Notes: generated from the letters alone by a model not told the origin. DNA of 64,000 nucleotides from Pseudomonas sp. G2-4 (GCF_030064125.1 NZ_CP125957.1:3472001-3536000), one strand, 5' to 3'; positions 9,696 through 19,097 are shown, numbered from the stretch's first letter. Translations and numbers: made by a program.

Positions 9696-9723
9696 TGGCT
9701 GCCAGCCCCAGCCTTGGCAGCCA
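9696..9723. promoter_or_regulatory. Inverted repeat before the aldehyde dehydrogenase
   Basis: TGGCTGCCA at 9696-9704 and TGGCAGCCA at 9715-9723 form a perfect 9-bp inverted repeat about 90 nt before the dehydrogenase start. On the minus strand the left arm reads TGGCAGCCAGGAGCAAA, which closely parallels TGGCAGGCAGCAACAAA from the left arm of the repeat before the porin. The shared pattern suggests one regulator acting on both, most simply the FeaR-like protein. Confidence 0.45.
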
Positions 9724-9814
9724 TAGACATAGCGTGCGGCAGACACAGTCAAGCGACCCCACGTCCCGGGGATTAACCTCGGGGCTTTCCCTTGTTCGCG
9801 ATCAGGAAACCCTC

Positions 9815-11302
9815 ATGAGCGATATTGCCCTGCTGCCTCAGGTCGAAGCCTTTCTCAGTCGACACCACGCGCTGTTCATCGATGGCCGCTACGTCGAAAG
9901 CCAAAGCGGCCAGACCCTGGACGTCGTCAACCCCGCCACCGGCCAGGTCATCGCCCAGGTCAGCGACGCGTCTTCCAGTGATATCGATGCAGCGGTGGAG
10001 TCGGCCCGGCGCGGCTTCAAGCAATGGTCCCAAGCGGCGCCGGCGGTCCGGGGGCATGTGTTGCTCAAGTTGGCGGACCTGTTGGAGCACAACCGCGAAG
10101 AGCTGGCGCAGATCGAAACCTGCCAATCGGGGAAGATCATCCATATCTCCCGCGCCTTTGAGGTCGACCAGGCTGCGCATTTCCTGCGTTATTACGCCGG
10201 TTGGGCGACCAAGATCGGCGGCGAGACAATCACCCCGTCGCTGCCCTCCTTTGCCGGTGAGCGCTACACCGCATTCACCCTGCGCGAACCGGTCGGGGTG
10301 GTGGTCGGCATTGTGCCGTGGAATTTTTCCACCATGATCGCCATCTGGAAACTCGCGTCCGCGCTGGTGACCGGCTGCAGCATCATCATCAAACCCAGCG
10401 AGTTCACCCCGCTGACGATCCTGCGCATCGCTGAACTGGCCATGGAGGCCGGGCTGCCGGCGGGTGCCCTGAACGTGGTAACCGGTGGCGGCCACGTGGG
10501 CAAAGGCTTGATCGAGCATCCGGGCACCAACAAGGTGTCGTTCACCGGTTCCGTGGCCACCGGTATCGCCGTCGGCCAGGGCGCCATGGGCGCCGGGCTG
10601 ACCCGTGCCACCCTGGAGCTTGGCGGCAAGAATGCGGCGGGATTCCTGCGGGACGTGGATCCGGACGTGGCGGTGAACGGCATCATCGAAGCGGGTTTCC
10701 TGCACTCGGGGCAAATCTGTGCGGCGGCCGAGCGGTTCTTTGTCCATCGCTCGCAACTTGAACCGATCATGGACAAACTGGCCCAACGCCTGGACAAGCT
10801 CCACATCGGCTCGCCGCTGGACGAACGCACCGAGTTCGGCCCCGTCACCAACCGCCAGCACCAACAGAAACTCGGGGAATTCTTCGCCAAGGCCCGGGCG
10901 CAAAACAACACCATCGTCCACGGCGGCAAACTGATCGATGGCCCGGGCTGTTACGTCGAACCCACCATCATCCTCGCCAACCGCCGCGACGACACGCTGC
11001 TCAACGAAGAAACCTTCGGCCCGATTGCCACGTTCTTCCCTTACGACACAGAGGACGAGTTACTGGAATTGATGAACGACACGCCGTACGGCCTGAGCGC
11101 CAGCCTTTGGACCAACGACCTCGGCAAAGCCCTGCGCATGGTGCCCGCCATCGAAGCCGGTACCGTCTGGGTGAACATGCACACCCTGCTCGATCCGGCG
11201 GTACCCTTTGGCGGCAGCAAGTCTTCAGGGATAGGCCGGGAATTTGGCAGTGCGTTTATCGACGACTACACCGAACTGAAATCGGTGATGATTCGTTACT
11301 GA
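9815..11302 (+). CDS. Aldehyde dehydrogenase, phenylacetaldehyde dehydrogenase type
   Basis: A 495-residue NAD(P)-dependent aldehyde dehydrogenase. The ATG at 9815, after AGGAAAC, is chosen over an upstream in-frame start at 9668 because the family N terminus starts here and the extra 49 residues look untranslated. Catalytic Glu268 (LELGGKN) and nucleophile Cys302 (SGQICAA) fall at the classical ALDH positions, and the cofactor motif PWNFS is present. The sequence resembles FeaB/PadA enzymes, which oxidise phenylacetaldehyde to phenylacetate. The FeaR-like regulator nearby supports this. No amine oxidase is in the window, so the aldehyde would have to come from an enzyme encoded elsewhere. 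Confidence 0.87.
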   Translation: MSDIALLPQVEAFLSRHHALFIDGRYVESQSGQTLDVVNPATGQVIAQVSDASSSDIDAAVESARRGFKQWSQAAPAVRGHVLLKLADLLEHNREELAQIETCQSGKIIHISRAFEVDQAAHFLRYYAGWATKIGGETITPSLPSFAGERYTAFTLREPVGVVVGIVPWNFSTMIAIWKLASALVTGCSIIIKPSEFTPLTILRIAELAMEAGLPAGALNVVTGGGHVGKGLIEHPGTNKVSFTGSVATGIAVGQGAMGAGLTRATLELGGKNAAGFLRDVDPDVAVNGIIEAGFLHSGQICAAAERFFVHRSQLEPIMDKLAQRLDKLHIGSPLDERTEFGPVTNRQHQQKLGEFFAKARAQNNTIVHGGKLIDGPGCYVEPTIILANRRDDTLLNEETFGPIATFFPYDTEDELLELMNDTPYGLSASLWTNDLGKALRMVPAIEAGTVWVNMHTLLDPAVPFGGSKSSGIGREFGSAFIDDYTELKSVMIRY

Positions 11303-11310
11303 CGCCGCCT

Positions 11311-11407
11311 TCGCGAGCAGGCTCGCTCCCACAATGGATTCGCGGGTGCTCATGAATTCAGCAATCGCCACAGCCTCTTTGTGGGAACGAGCTTGCTCGC
11401 GATAGCG
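11311..11407. repeat. Paired REP element (CGAGC type)
   Basis: Two inverted copies of the Pseudomonas repeat TCGCGAGCAGGCTCGCTCCC face each other over about 97 nt. Each copy is itself a small hairpin. The pair sits right after the dehydrogenase gene. Confidence 0.85.
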
Positions 11408-11511
11408 GTGGATCAGCTTGCGATGCGTTTGAATGCAAACCCGAAAAAATCCGGAACTGCCAAAGCCTCCCGTCAGTCGCATGAACAGATACGTCTGACT
11501 CAGGAGTAACC

Positions 11512-12312
11512 GTGACTCACGATCCCGACCGGCGGGCCGTCGAATCAGTGCCATTGGACCCGCCCACGGCGGTCCACCGGCTTCGGGTTCTGACGGTCAA
11601 CACGCATAAGGGGTTCACCGCCCTCAACCGTCGTTTCATCCTGCCTGAATTACGTGAAGCGGTACGCAGTACCGGCGCTGACCTGGTGTTCCTGCAAGAG
11701 GTGCTGGGCGAACACGACCGCCACGCATCGCGCTACGACAACTGGCCGCAGACGTCGCAGTACGAATTTCTCGCCGACAGCATGTGGAGCGACTTCGCCT
11801 ACGGCCGCAACGCGGTATACCCCGACGGCCATCACGGCAATGCGTTACTGTCCAAATACCCGATCCGCCAGTTCCGCAACCTCGACGTTTCCATCACCGG
11901 TCCCGAGCGACGCGGGCTGCTCCATTGCGTGCTGGACGTGCCGGGCCACGCCGAAGTCCATGGGATCTGCGTACACCTGAGCCTGTTGGAAAGCCATCGT
12001 CAGCTACAGCTCAAACTGCTTTGCCAACTGCTTGAATCGCTGCCCGACGACGCCCCGGTGATCATCGCCGGGGACTTCAACGACTGGCAGCTGCGTGGCA
12101 ACCTCACCCTGGCCCGTCGCCAATACCTGCACGAAGTCTTCGAACACCATCACGGCCGCCCCGCCCGGACCTATCCGGCCCGCTTCCCCCTGCTGCGCCT
12201 GGACCGCATTTACCTGCGCAACGCCACCAGCCACGCGCCGCAAATCCTGGGCAGCAAACCCTGGACCCACCTGAGCGATCATCTGCCGCTTTCGGTGGAA
12301 GTGCATTTGTGA
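11512..12312 (+). CDS. Endonuclease/exonuclease/phosphatase family protein (YbhP-like)
   Basis: A 266-residue protein of the Mg-dependent EEP hydrolase fold. The motifs appear in order: LTVNTHKGF near residue 30, VFLQEV around 62 (metal-binding Glu), [26 protein letters not shown] near 190, and a C-terminal SDHLPL with the catalytic His. The start is a GTG with AGGAG 5 nt upstream. There is no signal peptide. E. coli YbhP has this fold and is usually next to a cardiolipin synthase; here it stands alone after a REP pair, so the substrate cannot be told. Confidence 0.82.
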   Translation: MTHDPDRRAVESVPLDPPTAVHRLRVLTVNTHKGFTALNRRFILPELREAVRSTGADLVFLQEVLGEHDRHASRYDNWPQTSQYEFLADSMWSDFAYGRNAVYPDGHHGNALLSKYPIRQFRNLDVSITGPERRGLLHCVLDVPGHAEVHGICVHLSLLESHRQLQLKLLCQLLESLPDDAPVIIAGDFNDWQLRGNLTLARRQYLHEVFEHHHGRPARTYPARFPLLRLDRIYLRNATSHAPQILGSKPWTHLSDHLPLSVEVHL

Positions 12313-12491
12313 TTCCTGGTTTTGCCCTTCAGAAGCGCCGCACTACCTGTAAGTTCTGACAGTAGCGACGGTTACTATTCGTTGTTACGGTGCGATCCAT
12401 ACAGCGAGCGTTGCCAGGCCCTGTGTGCCATCTGTCGTGCAACCGATGCTGAAACCGGCATACCTGGGATGCCGATGCAGAGGGATAGCAC

Positions 12492-14915
12492 ATGAGCTTG
12501 CGCGAGCACGGATTCAATCGATTGTTCAACGCCCTATGGGTAGCGGTCCCCTTGCTGTTACCCGCCCCGTCCGCCATGGCGGCGTGCACACTGACGCCGA
12601 CGATAGGCAATGACGCCTACGTCTGCGACAGCGGCAACAGTCCCGGGCTGACGGACCTTTTGGGCGATAACCAGCTCACGATGCCGGCCAATGGCAGCGG
12701 TGTCATCCAGGGTGACGTCACCTTTGGCGCCGGAATCGATAAGATCCAGATCGACGCCAACGGGGTGATTCAAGGTGACGTACAACAAGGCTCCGGCATT
12801 GACGACTTCATCATGCGTGGCGGCAGCATCCAGTCCCTGGCCCAAGGCGACGGCCTCGATACGTTCCTGATGACCGGCGGCACCATTGTCGGAGCGTTTG
12901 AAGACGGCGATGATGCCACCATGACCGGCGGCACCATCGGCCGGGTCGACATGAAACTCGATGACAACATCTTCAGAATGTCCGGCGGGCAGATTATCGG
13001 CAACCTGGTGACTGGTTTTGGCCAGGACACCATCATCCTTTCCGCCGGACGCATCGGCGGCAACGTGAGTGTCAGCGGCGGCAACGACAGCATTACCGTG
13101 AGCGGTGGCGAAATCGTCGGCGAAGTCCGTACCAGTTTCGGCGATGACCAGTTCCAGTGGAGCGGCGGCCTTATTCGCTCGGCTGTCTTGATGGGTGAAG
13201 GCAACGATACGGCGCTACTGAGCAACCTTGATGAAACCGTGCTCGCCACCACCCCTAGCCTCGATGGCGGATTGGGCCAGGACACATTGACCTTTGAGGC
13301 CAGTACCCCCGGCACTGGCGCCCGCTACATAAACTGGGAAACCGTCGACCTCACCCAAGGCTCACGCCTGGATCTGACTGACACGCTGGTACTGGGCGAC
13401 AGCGCCACCGCCACGGGCGTACTCAATATCGACACCAGCAGCGTGCTGACGTCTACCCAGGGCAGCGTCAACCCGTTTACCGCAGGCCAACGGGTCACGC
13501 TCAACAACAACGGAACAATCGACCTCAGCCTCGACAACACCCGCACCAACGATACCCTCACCGTGCAGGGCAACTATGTCGGCACCAACGGCCAGTTGCG
13601 CCTGCAAACGGCACTCGGCGCGGACGACTCCCCCAGCGACCGGCTGGTGGTCAATGGCGGAACACTCACGGGCAGTACCGCCATCGCCATCACGAACCTG
13701 GGCGGCGCGGGGGCATTGACCACCCAAAACGGCATCGAAGTGGTCCAGGCCCAGGGCGGTGCGGTCAGCGACAGCGGTGCATTTTCACTGGCGCAGGCCG
13801 TGTCGGCCGGCGCATTCGATTACCGTTTGTTCAAGGGCGGCGTGAGCGGCAATGAAAACAGCTGGTACTTGCGTTCCACCGTGGTCGCAGGCCCGGTAGC
13901 GCCCCCCAACCCAACGTTGCCGCCCTTGCCGGTCCCGGCACCTGGCGCGGCGCCGATTCCCTTGTATCGCCCGGAAGTACCGACCTGGTCAGTATTGCCT
14001 CCGGCGGCGGCGCAACTGACCCTGATGGCTCTGGGCACGTTTCATGACCGTCAGGGTGACCAGCGCCTGCTTACGGAAAACGGGGCGTTCGGCGCGGGTT
14101 GGGGTCGGGTCTACGGCAAGGACCTGGATCAGACCTGGGCCGGCACCGTGACCCCGCGGTTCGACGGGTCCATCAAGGGCTTTCAGGTGGGCAACGACTT
14201 GTACGGCTCAACCCTTTCCGGGGGCCAGACCCAGCGCATCGGCTGCTTTGTCGGCCATACCGAATTGAACGGCAATGTCGATGGCTTCAACCTGGGCTTC
14301 GAAGGCCGGCGCGCCGGCAAGATCGAACTCGACGGCGACAGTTACGGGCTGTACTGGACCCTCACCGATCCCACCGGCGGCTACGTCGACGCGGTAGTCA
14401 TGGGGACACGACTGGATGGCGACAACCGCTCCGAACGCGGGGTCAAAATCGATAATCGTGGGCATGCCTTGACCCTTTCGGCGGAGGCCGGCTATCCATT
14501 CGCCGTGGCCGCTGACTGGGTTCTCGAACCCCAGGTCCAGATCATTCACCAGAAGGTGTCCCTGGATACCCAGGACGATGGGATCTCCAGGGTTGAATTC
14601 GATTCCGACAGCAGTTGGACCGGCCGCCTCGGTACTCGCCTCAAGGGTCGCTATCAGGTCAGCGGCACGCCGGTGGAGCCGTACCTGCGCGCCAACCTCT
14701 GGCACACCTTTTCCGGCACTGACACGGTGACGTTCGACAACGCCCAACGGATCGAAACCCAACAGCGCGCCTCGACGGCCGACTTGGGCGTCGGCGTCAT
14801 AGTGAGTCTGGCACCTACGGTCAGCATCTATGCGGGCGCGGACTACAGCAACAATCTCGACAGCAGTCAGCAACGCAGCGTGGCCGGCAATCTTGGCGTA
14901 CGGGTCACTTGGTAG
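12492..14915 (+). CDS. Autotransporter with pertactin-like passenger (type Va secretion)
   Basis: An 807-residue outer-membrane autotransporter. A signal peptide runs to about residue 30 (SAMA before ACTLTP). The passenger (about 31-480) begins with roughly eight degenerate repeats of about 20 residues, pattern GxGxDxFxMxGGxIxGxV, as expected for a beta-helix. A Pro-rich linker near 465-500 leads to the C-terminal translocator barrel (about 535-807), which ends in Trp (VRVTW). The repeats carry paired Asp residues that could bind calcium, which is speculation. The gene is followed by a paralogue of its barrel domain. Likely role is surface display or adhesion, but the passenger shows no recognisable catalytic motif. 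Confidence 0.87.
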   Translation: MSLREHGFNRLFNALWVAVPLLLPAPSAMAACTLTPTIGNDAYVCDSGNSPGLTDLLGDNQLTMPANGSGVIQGDVTFGAGIDKIQIDANGVIQGDVQQGSGIDDFIMRGGSIQSLAQGDGLDTFLMTGGTIVGAFEDGDDATMTGGTIGRVDMKLDDNIFRMSGGQIIGNLVTGFGQDTIILSAGRIGGNVSVSGGNDSITVSGGEIVGEVRTSFGDDQFQWSGGLIRSAVLMGEGNDTALLSNLDETVLATTPSLDGGLGQDTLTFEASTPGTGARYINWETVDLTQGSRLDLTDTLVLGDSATATGVLNIDTSSVLTSTQGSVNPFTAGQRVTLNNNGTIDLSLDNTRTNDTLTVQGNYVGTNGQLRLQTALGADDSPSDRLVVNGGTLTGSTAIAITNLGGAGALTTQNGIEVVQAQGGAVSDSGAFSLAQAVSAGAFDYRLFKGGVSGNENSWYLRSTVVAGPVAPPNPTLPPLPVPAPGAAPIPLYRPEVPTWSVLPPAAAQLTLMALGTFHDRQGDQRLLTENGAFGAGWGRVYGKDLDQTWAGTVTPRFDGSIKGFQVGNDLYGSTLSGGQTQRIGCFVGHTELNGNVDGFNLGFEGRRAGKIELDGDSYGLYWTLTDPTGGYVDAVVMGTRLDGDNRSERGVKIDNRGHALTLSAEAGYPFAVAADWVLEPQVQIIHQKVSLDTQDDGISRVEFDSDSSWTGRLGTRLKGRYQVSGTPVEPYLRANLWHTFSGTDTVTFDNAQRIETQQRASTADLGVGVIVSLAPTVSIYAGADYSNNLDSSQQRSVAGNLGVRVTW

Positions 14916-15216
14916 GGCGACTTACCCAGTTTCCATTGGATTTTTTGCCTCGAAACCAACAACCGGATAACGTCAAAAAATCAGTTATTTATAACGCCTG
15001 ATTTCAGATTGCCATTCATCGTTCAGTTTCTTGACGCGACGGTATCGGTCTTCTTGACTACACCTTACTACCCCCGGAAATACAGTCAGGGGCAGGCCTC
15101 TGGAACCCGCTAGATCGGGCCGCCAGAGGCTTGCCTCAATCCATTCGGTCGCCCCTCATTCGGGGTAGGAGAGACGCCAAAAGCGAGAAACCCATGCGAT
15201 TGCAAGGCAGGCCTCC
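14916..15216. other. Intergenic region between the autotransporter genes, with stem-loop at 15092-15134
   Basis: These 301 nt carry no convincing gene. The first half is AT-rich. GCAGGCCTCTGG (15092-15103) pairs with CCAGAGGCTTGC (15123-15134) in 11 of 12 positions around a 19-nt loop. No T-run follows, so it is more likely a leader structure than a terminator. A short frame, MRLQGRPP (15194-15220), ends on the ATGA that starts the next gene. Confidence 0.5.
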
Positions 15217-16131
15217 ATGAAAACCTCCTTCCGCCCACAAGAGATCACCACCACCTTCTGCAGCGTCTCGACGTCGTTGCTGTTGCTTTCGTCCATGGAG
15301 GTGCAGGCCTGGCCTGCCGAGGAAACAGCGCAACCCTGGTACGGTCGAACCCCCTCCGACAGCCTGAACGGCACCTTCATCGGCAACGACGCCCCATCGA
15401 ACAAGAGCCCCGCCCTGTTCACGCTGCGCAACGACAGCGGGCACACCCAACGCATGGGCTTGATCAGTGGACACAACCAAGTCATCTCCACGGACGGGGG
15501 CATGCTGGTCACACCCGCCATGGCCGAACAGGGAAAAGACGCGTTGAACCTGCAAGGCCGCAGCCTGGGTGCCTACTGGAGCCTGACTGGACCTGCCGGC
15601 TGGCATGTCGACCTGAGTGCCAGCGGCGGTCGGGTCAACGGCTACAGCCGTACCGAACAAGGCCAGCGCCAGGCGGCCGAAGGCAACGCTGTGACACTGT
15701 CGGTCGAAGGTGGTTTTCCTATCGGTATCAGCACCCACTGGGTGGTCGAACCCCAGGCGCAATTGATCAACCAGCGCGTCACCCTCGACTCACCGACCGC
15801 TGACAGCGGCACCGGCAATGAGCTGAGCAGCTGGAGCGGTCGCGTTGGCGCACGGCTCAAAGGCAGTTACCAGATCAACGGCCTGGGTGTGGAACCTTAC
15901 GTGCGTACCAACCTGTGGCACACGGTCCAGAGCACCGGCACCTTGACCCTGGACAAGGTCGACAAGATCAGCAGCAGCCGAAAATCCTCCACCGTCGAAG
16001 TAGGACTGGGCCTGGTGGCTCGGGTCACGCCGGTGGTGAGCCTGTATGTCAGTGCCGATTACAGCAGCGATGTCGACGACAATGACCTGAACGGCATCAT
16101 TACCAGCATGGGTGTGCGGATGCGTTGGTAA
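15217..16131 (+). CDS. Barrel-only autotransporter paralogue
   Basis: A 304-residue outer-membrane protein. The N terminus looks like a signal peptide ending near VQA (residue 31). After about 60 residues the rest aligns along its length with the barrel of the preceding autotransporter. Shared landmarks are GLISGHN/GCFVGHT, LSVEGGFP/LSAEAGYP, VVEPQAQLI/VLEPQVQII, RVGARLKGSYQ/RLGTRLKGRYQ, VEPYVRTNLWHT/VEPYLRANLWHT and a final Trp. There is no beta-helical passenger. It may be a duplicate that lost its passenger, or a stand-alone translocator. The ATG at 15217 has only a weak ribosome site and overlaps the stop of a tiny upstream frame. Confidence 0.8.
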   Translation: MKTSFRPQEITTTFCSVSTSLLLLSSMEVQAWPAEETAQPWYGRTPSDSLNGTFIGNDAPSNKSPALFTLRNDSGHTQRMGLISGHNQVISTDGGMLVTPAMAEQGKDALNLQGRSLGAYWSLTGPAGWHVDLSASGGRVNGYSRTEQGQRQAAEGNAVTLSVEGGFPIGISTHWVVEPQAQLINQRVTLDSPTADSGTGNELSSWSGRVGARLKGSYQINGLGVEPYVRTNLWHTVQSTGTLTLDKVDKISSSRKSSTVEVGLGLVARVTPVVSLYVSADYSSDVDDNDLNGIITSMGVRMRW

Positions 16132-16183
16132 AAATGCTGTTCATTCAAGTAAACGAAGACCCCGTAGAGAGAGAAATAAGCCC

Positions 16184-16293
16184 TGTGGCGAGGGAGCTTG
16201 CTCCCGCTGGGCTGCGCAGCAGCCCTATTTTGTGAGCGCGCTTCGTACTGGAGCGCCAGCCCGGCCCAGCGGGAGCAAGCTCCCTCGCCACGG
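16184..16293. repeat. Paired REP element (GGGAG type)
   Basis: TGTGGCGAGGGAGCTTGCTC and its inverted copy enclose a short inner hairpin (GGCTGCGCAGCAGCCC). This is a second Pseudomonas REP type that recurs through the window. Confidence 0.88.
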
Positions 16294-16426
16294 GATCATC
16301 TGCGTGCTTGAGAGAACAGTATGGCCTGCCCATGCCTGCTTAAAAAAAACCTCCATTAAGGCGTATAACGCTAGAAGCGCTTTATGCTTGCAAGCCCATG
16401 GCTCATTTCATTGATGGAGTAACGAC

Positions 16427-18052
16427 ATGACCACAGCCCCCTTTCTTGCCAACCTGTTCCCCAGTGCCGCCGACATCCCGGACGCTTACCGCCTCGAGGG
16501 ACAGATCGAGCAGCGCGAATACCTGGTCGATGGTGTCTTGAAAACCTGGCAGGGCCCCTTGGCCGTGGTGCGCAGTCCGGTCTACCTGGCCGGCGAACTG
16601 GGTGACGAGCAGGTGATACTCGGCGGTACGCCGCTGCTGGATGCCGAGACCGCCCTCACCGCACTGGATGCGGCCGTCCGGGCCTATGACCGCGGCCAGG
16701 GCCAGTGGCCAACGATGCGCGTCGCCGAACGCATCCGTCACGTTGAAACCTTCCTGGCGCGCATGCGTGAGCAACGCGAAGCGGTGGTCAAGTTGCTGAT
16801 GTGGGAAATCGGCAAGAACCTCAAGGACTCCCAGAAGGAATTCGACCGTACCTGCGACTACATCGTCGACACCATCAATGCCCTCAAGGAATTGGACCGC
16901 CGCTCCAGTCGCTTCGAGCTGGAACAAGACACCCTCGGCCAGATCCGTCGTGTGCCGCTGGGCGTAGCCTTGTGCATGGGGCCTTACAACTATCCGCTGA
17001 ACGAGACCTTCACCACGCTGATTCCCGCCTTGATCATGGGCAACACCGTGGTGTTCAAACCGGCCAAACTCGGCGTACTGCTGATCCGTCCACTGCTGGA
17101 GGCCTTCCGCGACAGCTTCCCGGCGGGCGTGATCAATGTGATCTACGGCAGCGGCCGGGAAACCGTCAGCGCGTTGATGGCCAGCGGCAAGGTCGACATC
17201 TTCGCCTTCATCGGCACTAACAAGGCTGCCAGTGACTTGAAGAAGCTCCACCCGCGCCCGCATCGCTTGCGTGCTGCCCTGGGGCTGGACGCGAAGAATC
17301 CCGGGCTGGTGTTGCCGGAAGTCGACCTGGACAACGCGGTCAGCGAGGCGTTGACCGGCTCGCTGTCATTCAACGGCCAGCGCTGCACGGCATTGAAAAT
17401 CCTCTTTGTCCATGAAGACGTGGCACCGGCGTTCATCGAGAAATTCAACGCCCGACTCGCCGCCCTGAAGCCCGGCATGCCGTGGGAAGACGGCGTGGCG
17501 CTGACGCCGTTGCCCGAGGCAAGCAAGGTCGATTACCTGCATTCGCTGGTGGCCGATGCGACCGCCAAAGGCGCCGCGGTGACGAATGCACACGGTGGCG
17601 AATCGCGCAGTTCGTTCTTCTACCCGGCCGTGCTCTATCCGGTGAACACCGCGATGCGGGTCTACCACGAAGAACAGTTCGGTCCCGTCGTCCCCATCGT
17701 GCCGTACCGGGACCTCAATACCGTGATCGATTATGTACTCGAATCCGACTTCGGCCAGCAGCTCAGCATTTTCGGTACCAACCCGGCCGAAATCGGCAAG
17801 CTCGTGGACACCTTCGCCAACCAGGTCGGACGCATCAACATCAACGCCCAGTGCCAGCGCGGCCCGGACACCTTCCCGTTCAACGGCAGGAAAAACTCCG
17901 CCGAGGGCACTTTGTCCGTTCACGATGCGCTGCGCACGTTTTCGATCCGCACGCTGGTGGCGACCAAGTTCCAGGACAGCAATAAGGCATTGATCAGCGA
18001 CATCATCCGCGAGCGGGATTCGAACTTCCTGACCACCGACTACATCTTCTGA
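16427..18052 (+). CDS. GapN-like NADP-dependent glyceraldehyde-3-phosphate dehydrogenase (aldehyde dehydrogenase superfamily)
   Basis: A 541-residue aldehyde-dehydrogenase-fold protein that fits the long GapN-like group annotated as non-phosphorylating GAPDH, which would oxidise glyceraldehyde 3-phosphate to 3-phosphoglycerate with NADP. The cofactor region MGPYNYPLNE and the nucleophile Cys320 in FNGQRCTALK are clear. The segment that should carry the general-base Glu reads ALGLDAKNPG. The residue 34 positions before the Cys, which is the normal Glu-Cys spacing, is Gly286. So the usual catalytic Glu is missing and the mechanism or substrate may differ. The gene is monocistronic and convergent with an EamA transporter 18 nt away. 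Confidence 0.78.
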   Translation: MTTAPFLANLFPSAADIPDAYRLEGQIEQREYLVDGVLKTWQGPLAVVRSPVYLAGELGDEQVILGGTPLLDAETALTALDAAVRAYDRGQGQWPTMRVAERIRHVETFLARMREQREAVVKLLMWEIGKNLKDSQKEFDRTCDYIVDTINALKELDRRSSRFELEQDTLGQIRRVPLGVALCMGPYNYPLNETFTTLIPALIMGNTVVFKPAKLGVLLIRPLLEAFRDSFPAGVINVIYGSGRETVSALMASGKVDIFAFIGTNKAASDLKKLHPRPHRLRAALGLDAKNPGLVLPEVDLDNAVSEALTGSLSFNGQRCTALKILFVHEDVAPAFIEKFNARLAALKPGMPWEDGVALTPLPEASKVDYLHSLVADATAKGAAVTNAHGGESRSSFFYPAVLYPVNTAMRVYHEEQFGPVVPIVPYRDLNTVIDYVLESDFGQQLSIFGTNPAEIGKLVDTFANQVGRININAQCQRGPDTFPFNGRKNSAEGTLSVHDALRTFSIRTLVATKFQDSNKALISDIIRERDSNFLTTDYIF

Positions 18053-18070
18053 GCCGCACCGAGCGGTGTA

Positions 18071-18964
18071 TTACGGCAGGGCTGCGCGGCGCACCTTGAT
18101 GCCCCAGCCCTGTTGCATGCCGGCAGCCGCCAGCAGGATCGCCGCCACGCCCAGCCATTGCAGCGGCTCGAGGCGATGGCCGAAGGCGAACCAGTCGACA
18201 AAGATCGCCGCAATCGGATAAATGAACGACAGTGCACCGGTCAACGCGGTCGGCAATCGTTGGATCGCGCTGTACAACAACACGTACATCACGCCGGTGT
18301 GCACCATTCCCAGGGTCAGCAGGCTGGCCCAGGCCTCGGCGTGTTGCGGCAACGCCGAGAAGTTTGCCCAAGGCGCCAACAGCAAGACGCCGGTACTGAC
18401 CTGAATCAGTGCGATCAAATGCGGCGGTGTGCCGGTCAAGCGCTTGATGATCAACGCCGCGATGGCATACAGCAACGCCGCGCCCAACGCCAAGGCAATG
18501 CCCACCAGATAGTCGTCACCACCCTGCCCTTGCTCTCCGTGGGCGCTGACAATTGCCAGCATGCCGAGAAACGACACCGCCAGCCAGAACAGTTTTTGCG
18601 CGGTGATTTTTTCTCCCAGGAACAACGCCGCCAGCCCTACCAACATGAATGGTTGAACGTTGTACACCGCCGTACCGATGGCAATCGAAGCGCGGGAGTA
18701 AGAGGCGAACAACAATACCCAGTTGCCCACGATCGCCACACCACTGAGCACCGCCAACAAGAAGGTGGTGCGCGTCAGAATGTCTCGCCGCAAAAATCCG
18801 AACCCGGCGCAAATCAGCAGCAAGGTGGCGGCACCGAAGACGCAACGCCAGAACACCACATCCAGCACCGGCTGGCCCGAGACCAGCACGAACCAACCTA
18901 TGGTTCCGGAAATCAGCATGGCGGCCGTCATTTCGAGCGAACCGCGGCGTAAGGTCTTGTCCAT
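18071..18964 (-). CDS. EamA/DMT-family transporter
   Basis: A 297-residue inner-membrane protein with ten predicted hydrophobic segments in two EamA repeats (residues about 10-145 and 155-290), the build of drug/metabolite exporters such as RhaT and YdcZ relatives. ATG at 18964 is preceded by GGAG. It is divergent from an Lrp/AsnC regulator, a common pairing in which the regulator senses an amino acid and controls its exporter. The substrate is unknown. Confidence 0.85.
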   Translation of the reverse strand: MDKTLRRGSLEMTAAMLISGTIGWFVLVSGQPVLDVVFWRCVFGAATLLLICAGFGFLRRDILTRTTFLLAVLSGVAIVGNWVLLFASYSRASIAIGTAVYNVQPFMLVGLAALFLGEKITAQKLFWLAVSFLGMLAIVSAHGEQGQGGDDYLVGIALALGAALLYAIAALIIKRLTGTPPHLIALIQVSTGVLLLAPWANFSALPQHAEAWASLLTLGMVHTGVMYVLLYSAIQRLPTALTGALSFIYPIAAIFVDWFAFGHRLEPLQWLGVAAILLAAAGMQQGWGIKVRRAALP

Positions 18965-19097
18965 CGTCAGGCTCCTTCAGCAAGTGGGCACAGTATGCCG
19001 AGCCTGCGGGTCCCTGCTCCATGGCTTGAAAAAGGCTAAACTGCGTTTCAACCTTTTTTATCAAGGCAGTTTTTATAATTCGCCTAACGGAGCGGGA

